From Salvelinus alpinus (lineage: Eukaryota > Chordata > Actinopteri > Salmoniformes > Salmonidae), in the NCBI RefSeq assembly GCF_045679555.1, contig NC_092092.1, positions 22,372,969-22,436,968 of the forward strand: 64,000 nucleotides of DNA, given 5' to 3'. This document shows, one piece after another, positions 56,686 to 64,000 of the stretch; the stretch's first letter is position 1; every line of letters begins with the position of its first letter. The position numbers and the translations under genes were made by a program. Under the pieces are notes generated by a model that saw only the letters and a program-made list of their open reading frames with translations, had not been told where the DNA came from and made no database searches.

Positions 56686-57846
56686 CAGTGAACAAAAATA
56701 TAAACGCAACATGTATAGCGTTGGTTTCATGAGCTGAAATAAAAGATCCCAGACATTTTCTATGTGCACAAAATGCTTATTTCTCTAAACTGTTGTGCAC
56801 AAAAAAAATTACATCCCTGTTAATGAGGATTTCTCCTTTGCCAAGATAATCCATCCACCTGACAGGTGTGGAATATCAAGAAGCTGATTAAACAGCATGA
56901 TCATTACACAGGTGCACCTTGTGCTGGGGACAATAAAAGACCACTCCAAAATGTGTACAACACAATGCCACAAATGTCTCAAGTTTTGAGGGAGTGTGCA
57001 ATTGGTATGCTGACTGCAGGAATGTCGACCAGAGCTGTTGCCAGAGAATTGAATGTTAATTTCTCTACCATAATCCACCTCCAACATTGTTTTAGAGAAT
57101 TTGTCAGTACAGTACGTCCAACCGGCCTCACAACCGCAGACCACATGTAAACACGCCAGCCAGGACCTCTACATCTGGCTTCTTCATCTGTGTGATTGTC
57201 TGAGACCAGCCACCCGGACAGCTAATGAAACTGTGGGTTTGCCCAACCAAAGAATTTCTGCACAAACTGTCAGAAACCGTCTCAGAGAAGCTCATCTGCT
57301 TGCTCGTCGTCCTCACGAGGGACTTAACCTGACTGCAGTTCGGTGTCATAACTGACTTTAGTGGGCAAATGCTCACCTTCGATTGCCACTGGCACACTGG
57401 AGAAGTGTGTTCTTAACGGATGTATCCCGGTTTCAAATGTACCGGGCAGATGGCAGACAGCGAGTATGGTGTTGTGTTAGCGGGCGGTTTGCTGATGGAA
57501 ATGTTGTGAACAGAGTGCCCATGGTAGCGATGGGATTATGGTATGGGCAGGCATAAACTACGGACTATGAATACAATTGAATTTTATCATTGGCAATTTG
57601 AATGCACAGAGATACCGTGACGAGATCCTGAGGCCCATTGTCGTGCCATTCCTCTGCCGCCATCACCTCATGTTTCAGCATGATAATGCACAGCCCCATG
57701 TCGCAAGGATCTGTAAACAATTCCTGGAAGCTGAAAATGTCCCAGTTCTTCCATGGCCTGCATACTCACCAGACATGTTACCCATTGAGCATGTTTGGGA
57801 TGCTCTGGATCAACGTGTATGATAGCGTGTTCCAGTCAAAAAGGTG
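56686..57846 (+). mobile_element. Tc1-like transposon, family E, right end missing
   Basis: The left tip CAGTGAACAAAAATATAAAC follows TA. The plus-strand decayed transposase has the DNA-binding domain at 56866-57150 (LRECAIGMLTAGMSTRAVAR) and the catalytic end at 57577-57822 (FQHDNAQPHVARICKQFLEA, then WPAYSPDMLPIEHVWDAL). It stops abruptly near 57846, where repeat R2 begins, so the 3' part and right inverted repeat are lost. Lies between arfgef3 and perp. Confidence 0.9.
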
Positions 57847-57847
57847 A

Positions 57848-58200
57848 CTTTTCTGTGTTTTATATATATTTCCACACTACGAGGTTGGAATAATATTATG
57901 AAATTGTGGAAATGCCCTTTTAATGAAAGAGCTTTTTGAAAAGACCGCCTGAAATATTCAGCCTGTTTTGGTGGGATGGAGCTTTGGCCTGCCTGGTGAC
58001 CTATTAATTTGTTAATATACCAATAACAAAGAAAGTTCCAAACCTCCGCCAATAACAGCTAGATTTCCTCTTGCTTGAGGAAATGTCTCTTTGCTAAGAA
58101 GCTATTTTTGTTTATTTTTTTTACCTTTTTAATTTAAAACAATCACGGTAACCAAAAATGATTTGATATTGAGATAAAAACGGCTGCACTGAACCTTTAA
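57848..58200 (-). repeat. dispersed repeat R2, copy 2
   Basis: On the minus strand it runs from TTAAAGGTTCAGTGCAGCCG to AAACACAGAAAAGTC and shares blocks with 21958-22015 and 23551-23790. It contains a GCCTGCCTGGTGACC palindromic part absent from copy 1. Non-autonomous DNA element suspected. Confidence 0.65.
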
Positions 58201-58604
58201 TAACATTTATCATTTATAATCTCCACACTGATTGTACAACTACTTCAACCAGTGTGTTTCCTGAAAGACAGTAGCCTACAGTAGACCTTCAGGTGTCATA
58301 AAGAGTCAATACAGTGACTAGACCACGCTTTATAGCCTGTGTGGCACTGAAGGAGTTACAATGAGCTGGGTAATATGAGACAGACTGTCAATGGGTTGGG
58401 CTTGGAGTTGCTGGTTGGGTTGACTCTCGCCCTTCGTACATTACCAGTTTTACAGGTTTATTAAACAGGTTCACTGTGCACTGATTACATTGCAAACTCG
58501 GGTGTGGCTTTTATATTTGATCAGTAAAAAAGGTGTACACAGACCCAGACGTTATCTGGACGCTCGACCGCTTCTATCCGCACTGTCTTTTCTGTTTGTC
58601 GAAT

Positions 58605-61600
58605 ATGTTTCGCTGTGGAATTGCGTATCCAAGATGCAGGTGGATCGTACCACTTCTTTTGCTTTTTGCGATTATATTTGATATTATTGCCATTGCTGCT
58701 AACTCGGGATGGGTTGAGGACGAGGGTGCAAAGTCCCACTACGCAAGTATGTGGAGCCATTGTCGAGGGCGGAATGACAACTGGGACTGCAAGTCTCTCA
58801 TGGAATTCTGTAAGTTTCATATTGCGGGGAAAAACAATGATCCACTCAACAGCCCTAATCATAGTGACAAGAAAAATAAATGTGTAGCCTATGTATTCAG
58901 ACATGGATTTAGAGACTATAGTGCTGACAGTTACAGGGCTGAAGATCATAACTAATAACCTACCTATACAGAAAAAAAGGTATTCCATGGATGTATTTAA
59001 TTCGTTTTTAATTGTTTGTAGGGCAAGTGCATAGGCCTAGCCTACTTAATTAAAAAACATATCCATATGAACAACCTAGTTATTTATTTTTGTCCACATT
59101 TTATTTCCAAAACGTCCACAATTTCTTTACAATAAGCAAATGAATGCTCTGCTGGGAGTTTTTCAATGGCAAAGTGGCAGCCAATCAGACTGAACTTTGA
59201 ACAACACTTTATTTATCCTGGCTGTTTCCCATTCTCTTTAGCCTGTCATTTGCTTAGATAAATCCAAACTGGTAGCTGTTTATTTGTGTTGGTGTTTTCC
59301 TCCAAATTGTACAGGTACTATAATAGATCAACCACTACATCTCAACTTATCATGGTAATCAGAAAATATTTCTGATCAAGCACTATCCACTCAGATCGGT
59401 TTCTCATACTAAATTAAAATGTTGGCTGTTATAAATATATTGTAAGAATTTCAATCATAGCCAATGGCAGGATGTGTCAAACTTTCAACGTGAAACCAAT
59501 TTTCCCATTCTAAACAATAGAATAGACTAGAACCGAATAGAATATCGAATTGCCTTTGAATATTGGTGTTAACAGGCAGGATGAATTCATATCAAGATGG
59601 CTTTCTCAGTCATGTTGTCAGGGCTATTTTTAGAAGTGTGATGAGTGCCTTTACCAAGCTGGAGAGGTCCTGCTATAAACCACTGCCAGACAAGCTGTGG
59701 TGAGAAAAGAGAAGTGAGAAATTGTCTCTTTGTCTTCACTGGACAGTGAAAAAGATCCATGTCTGGTACATACTGAACACATGCTCTTTCTTACTCAGAA
59801 CTCAGGAAGTACTCCTGCAGTCAGTCAGTTAGAACAGCTGTGTTGTCTGTCAGGTACAGTAGTAGTCCAAATGGACTAGTAGTTTCAGCCCTCGGTAAAC
59901 AATGGCAACATTGTTGATCTTCTCAGGAGGGGTTAAAGGCGTCCTTACATAAAGACAACCATTCACTTACCCTATACTGTGGGAATTCATAGCCCAGTGG
60001 TGAACAAAGCAGACAGGTGGAAATGGACTCTGAGAAATGCAATTGGAACAAATACAAATCAAGAGGAATGATATATTCCTTTTTATTCTGCAGTGTATGT
60101 AGAGTCAGTGCTGCTGGCCAAACGTAATGAATGTTTGAGTGAGTGCAGTTGGCTATAATGTCGCTTTCTGACTTGTGCCATCAAGGTGAACTAGTACATT
60201 TACATTTACATTTAAGTCATTTAGCAGATGCTCTTATCCAGAGCGACTTACAAATTGGTGCATTCACCTTATGATATCCAGTGGAACAACCACTTTACAA
60301 TAGTGCATCTAACTCTTTTAAGGGGGGGGGGGGGGGGGGTAGAAGGATTAGTTAGGCATATTACCACTGGAACACAACTTTGTTAAACAACGTCAGCGGG
60401 ATTTTGTCCAATCCAAGGGCCACTCCCTGTCCCTTCTTGGGTGTGAACATAGCATGGATGGAGTCTCTGGAATTAGTGGTGTCATGCTGGATTGATGGTG
60501 TTATGGGATTTGTTTGTCTTCACAACCAAACCAGTGTGAACTTTTTGTTGTATATTGTGTAATAACACAGTAATTACTATTGTATCAACATTGTATTAAC
60601 ATTGTATCAACATTGTATCAACATTGTATTAACATTGTCACACAATTTATACATTTCTTTGAAATTGTATACTATAGTAATGAAGTTGAGCGTTTTTGTG
60701 TGATTATTAGTGTTACCCAAATCAGTAGCTGTCATTTAAAATGCATGGTGCATGAATGAAATCAACACTCAAAAGTGCACGTATGAACAAAACAGTGCCA
60801 AAATGAATTATAATCTCTGTAGATGACGACTCAACTAATTCAAGCACTTCAAGTTCAGACCCATACTTATTCTAACTAACAGAATTTGATAGCCATTGGT
60901 TGTTTATTTTGAACTTGATTCAGAAAGACACAAGACAGATGTTCCCCATCTGGAGAGTATAAACACTGTCCGGTCTATTTGTGAGCTACCTTCGGCCCTG
61001 TAAGCTCACCACACGGTTTGGATTGGATTTGCTGACTGACACTAACATTTAAAGAGATCCTTTGCGACAGTCACACAACTGTAACAGTTGTCTACTAATA
61101 CACCAAAGTTGTTCTCAAACATGGACTTGATATCCAGAAAAGCACTTCATTTTGAGTGTCTCAGTGTGAGAATACTTACATTTTCTGACCACAAGAGACA
61201 TATTATCCATTCTCACACCACCTCTCTGTACTTCTATATAATGATTAATAATACTCTCTACACTATGTTTTAGCACACAGGGAATAAAACTTGATAGACT
61301 AGGACCCCATTGTTAGTTAGAGGGATGTTAGTGCATGACTGCAATGCCTGAGGCTCAGGCGTAGGCTGCCTGCCATTTGATCCTGATGTCAGAGAGAGAG
61401 GGTGAATCATTTCAGGTGTGAGCTCTGCATGTGCATGCAGCAGATGTGACCGTATGTCAGTTAATAACCTACCACCTGTAATGGGTGTAATTACATGAAA
61501 GATTTTAGTCATTCATCCAGAGCGACTTAATGTGTGTTGAAATACCATACAGTTGTGATACTGTAGAACAAATGTTTGTTCCCATTTCAGTTAAACCTAT

Positions 61601-63874
61601 CACTGCAATCAAACCCCTTTCTCTTCCTGTGGAGACTCCTTGTGCATAAGGGCTGCAGTTGTTTTTGGGAGAATGTGGTGTTACGTAATAGAAAAAACTG
61701 TTGTTACAATATTTCTTCCAGACTGAGTTTATGTTTACTGAATGCACCTTTATCAGTTTTCAAGATATTTCAAAATGTAGGGCTATGTGTAAAGAGTTAT
61801 TTGTGACAAGTATAGTCAAATCACGTGTGTACAACTGGAAATACATTATGCAATTCTATGTCAAGTGCTTTGCTAAAAACAATCCACTTTCCCAAAAATC
61901 ACTCAAATTTTTCCGAACCTCTTATCCTTCAAATTCCAAAATACATTTAATTCCAGCTCCGTAGTATACAGATGTAGGATCTTAATTTGAGCCATTTTGC
62001 TACAGCAGGAAAATAATTATTCAGCAACAGGAAATGTGAATTATTATGTGGATTATAAATCATTCACATTTCTGGAGGGGTTGATACATTTTTAGTAAGG
62101 GAAAATCAAGTCTGAACATTTAAAGTTGAAATTACAAACTTCAGAAGTCTTTTTAAATCTCAAATAGGAATTAAGATCCTACATCTGTACTTCCCAGCTC
62201 AAAGTATATAGGGATTTAACAATCTTTCTAGAAATATGTTTAGCCCAAGTCTTGTCTATAGATAGTAAACACTGTTTGTTGATGTGTTTTCAGCTTGGGC
62301 CCAGGCTGTGGCAGCTCTTATGATCATCGGCCTCATCATCCTCATCATCGCTTTCATCATCTCCTGTATCGCCCTCTGTTGCACCCTCAACATCAGCCTG
62401 CTGCCCGTCATTGGGGCCTTGCTCTTCATCACTGGTAAGATAAATCAAATGTTTCTGTTGTTCTTGGGGCAGTTTTACGGATTAATCTTACTCCTGGACT
62501 GAAAAGCAATCTCCATTGAAAATGCTTTTTAGTCTAGTATTAGGCTTAATCTGTGTCAGGGAAACCACCTCCTTATGTTTTTGTACTTCACGTGCCTGGG
62601 CTAATGGAGGAGAGGTTAGTTATTGAAGACAAGAGTAGTGAAATATTAACAACTACCTTGCCTTTGTGAATTCAGCTTGCCTCAAAATGTCTGGCTTCAA
62701 GCCTCAAACTACAAACACTCTCATACTTTAGTGCGTTCTATGCTCCTCCACTTTCAGAGGGTGCTCAGGTAGCATGGCATCCAAAGCTACTGTAGAGTTG
62801 GAGAGTCCTAAAGCTAGTCTTCCTCTGATTTGAACCATTGCCAAGGACAAGAGGGAGTGGGAGTTGTTTGTGTCCCTACTCTGCTCTGAGGTTCAGGGAA
62901 GAAGGGCTGTGGTATGGCGTTACCATGGAATCTGGGAGAATGTTCAACGTCTGGCTGAGTCACAGCACTGATCATAGGGCATTGAGAATTACCACTCCCC
63001 CTCCTCGCCACTCCCACTGCTCCCCTTCTGCAGCTGCCACCCTAGTGTGAAACCTGATAGCCCAGCCCTGCCTATGCCCAGAGGGAAAGTGAGAGGCTAC
63101 ACAGTCAGTCAGAATTACACTGAAGCTTTCTGTCAGACATAGCTGAATCATAGAGTTGTCTGAGTATAAAGCTGATGCATAGTCCGATCATGGGAATGAT
63201 TGCGTTTTGCCAGTGTTTAGAGTGTAGTAAATAAGTATTACTATTTAGAACTAGTTCTGACTGCATCATCACTACCTGTGGACATAAAATAGTAACAGTA
63301 GTGTCATCGTTATGTGTGATCCATTGTTCGATCCCACTTTGTGTGTGATTTGCCATCCATAGAGTGAAAGTGTAAAATATTAGTCTCAGTGTCTCAACTT
63401 TACCTCACAGTACACTTTCTTTCTGATTTCCTTGACTTAGTTACCCACCTTCTGATTTAAATGACACATAGCTGGTGGTTTCATCTAAGCCCATAAAGCT
63501 ACAGTACTCGCGTACAAAACTATTTCACACACACACACCCACTCGCTAGTTTTGGCAGGCTCTCACACTCATGTGTCACAGTTCCACAAAGTCAGCCTCC
63601 TCCCCTGTTTGGAATTATCCACCACTGACAAACCTCTCTGTTCTGTCTGTTCTTCACCACAGTGGTCATTCAGTTCATCGCCCTCATCATCTACCCAGTC
63701 AAGTTCAATGACCTGATCTTCGAGGGCCACTATGACTACACCTGGGCCTATGGCTTCGGCTGGGGGGCCACCATCCTCACCATTGGCTGTGGGATCCTCT
63801 TCTGCTGCCTGCCTCGCTACGAGGACGAGCTCACAGGCCTCGCCAAGACCAAATACATCTATACATCAGCTTAG
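58605..63874 (+). CDS. perp: PERP, p53/p63 apoptosis effector and desmosome protein
   Basis: Four-pass plasma-membrane protein of the PMP22/EMP/claudin superfamily, needed for desmosomes and p53-linked death in mammals. Coding exons are 58605-58809, 62294-62434 and 63663-63874: 558 nt, 185 residues plus stop (human 193). The N-terminus is [20 protein letters not shown]. The first outer loop keeps the superfamily W-x2-C...C pattern (MWSHC...WDCKSL). Helices 2-4 are evident. The C-terminus [12 protein letters not shown] matches the human end KPRYFYTSA. All borders are GT-AG. The 3' UTR runs out of the window. It lies head to head with arfgef3, about 3.4 kb apart, as in human. Confidence 0.96.
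58810..60190. other. perp intron 1, first part
   Basis: No ORF of interest or strong repeat recognised. A read-through frame from exon 1 (to 58955) ends at an intronic stop and is not taken as coding. Confidence 0.35.
60193..60360 (+). repeat. common fish dispersed repeat with G-run
   Basis: Contains CATTTAGCAGATGCTC, CCAGAGCGACTTACAAATTG and CCAGTGGAACAACCACTTTA, then a run of 18 G. This sequence type is found all over teleost genomes. A short piece (CATCCAGAGCGACTTA) recurs near 61515. No ORF. Confidence 0.75.
60575..60645 (+). repeat. short ~12-bp tandem repeat
   Basis: About six units of AACATTGTATCA with AACATTGTATTA variants, in perp intron 1. Confidence 0.85.
61969..62187. mobile_element. 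palindromic MITE with TA target site
   Basis: The left end CAGATGTAGGATCTTAATT and the right end AATTAAGATCCTACATCTG are perfect 19-bp inverted repeats, flanked by TA on each side. The interior is AT-rich, without ORF. It sits about 105 bp before perp exon 2. Confidence 0.92.
62435..63662. other. perp intron 2
   Basis: No repeat or ORF of note beyond a short ACACACAC run near 63525. Ends at the TTCTTCACCACAG acceptor of exon 3. Confidence 0.4.
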
Positions 63875-64000
63875 AGGAACCACAGACACCCCCAGGCTAC
63901 ATCTCAATTGTCTGAAAAGGCTTCCCTTCTCCGCATCTCCTTCCCTTCATCTGCACTGATGAAAATACAGGGTAAGTATAAGCAAAATAGTGGACACCTG

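Noticed and set aside
58605-58955. perp exon 1 read through into the intron ([14 protein letters not shown]...)
   Set aside because: A canonical GTAAGT donor follows codon 68, and exon 2 restores the PERP family sequence.
1-64000. CRISPR array, operon or prophage-like cassette; retroviral or LTR element
   Set aside because: The window is vertebrate nuclear DNA with introns. The tandem repeats lack spacer structure, and no LTR pair or capsid/polymerase-like frame was seen.

Overview
The window is nuclear DNA of a salmonid fish (Oncorhynchus/Salmo type). Three things show this. There is a gonadotropin-II beta (lhb) gene whose 142-residue product reads like salmon LH-beta. There are many Tc1-like transposons with the long inverted repeats typical of salmonids. 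There are also salmonid-type tRNA-derived SINEs and dense small palindromic elements. The genes have introns with GT-AG borders, and I assembled them by hand from splice signals and homology.

Layout, left to right. 1-827: end of a Tc1 element. 2107-2961 (+): a one-exon coding region for a short rhodopsin-class GPCR, whose 3' end probably carries a SINE. 3950-4582 (-): lhb, tail to tail with the GPCR. 5539-8833 (+): cox20, head to head with lhb, with a full-length Tc1 in intron 2. 10722-11714 (-): a two-exon, 294-residue single-pass membrane protein whose cytoplasmic tail is built from a 12-residue tandem repeat (possibly huluwa-like). 16497-55157 (-): the complete arfgef3 (BIG3) gene, 33 coding exons. 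The exon lengths sum to exactly 6,624 nt (2,207 codons plus stop), close to the human protein. 58605-63874 (+): perp, three coding exons, head to head with arfgef3. The arfgef3-perp pair is also adjacent in human (6q23).

The gene products do different jobs (pituitary hormone, mitochondrial complex IV assembly, Golgi/granule trafficking, desmosome/apoptosis protein), and I see no operon-like cooperation. The unusual biology lies in the repeats. A ~32-copy 33/37-bp minisatellite in arfgef3 has amplified the 5' splice site of exon 32, and a second donor in the same gene (exon 15) is triplicated at 16-bp spacing. Intron 15 holds a nest of at least six elements, including three different Tc1 families inserted end to end through shared TA dinucleotides. 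I saw no retrovirus-like or LTR element, CRISPR array, rRNA or functional tRNA gene.
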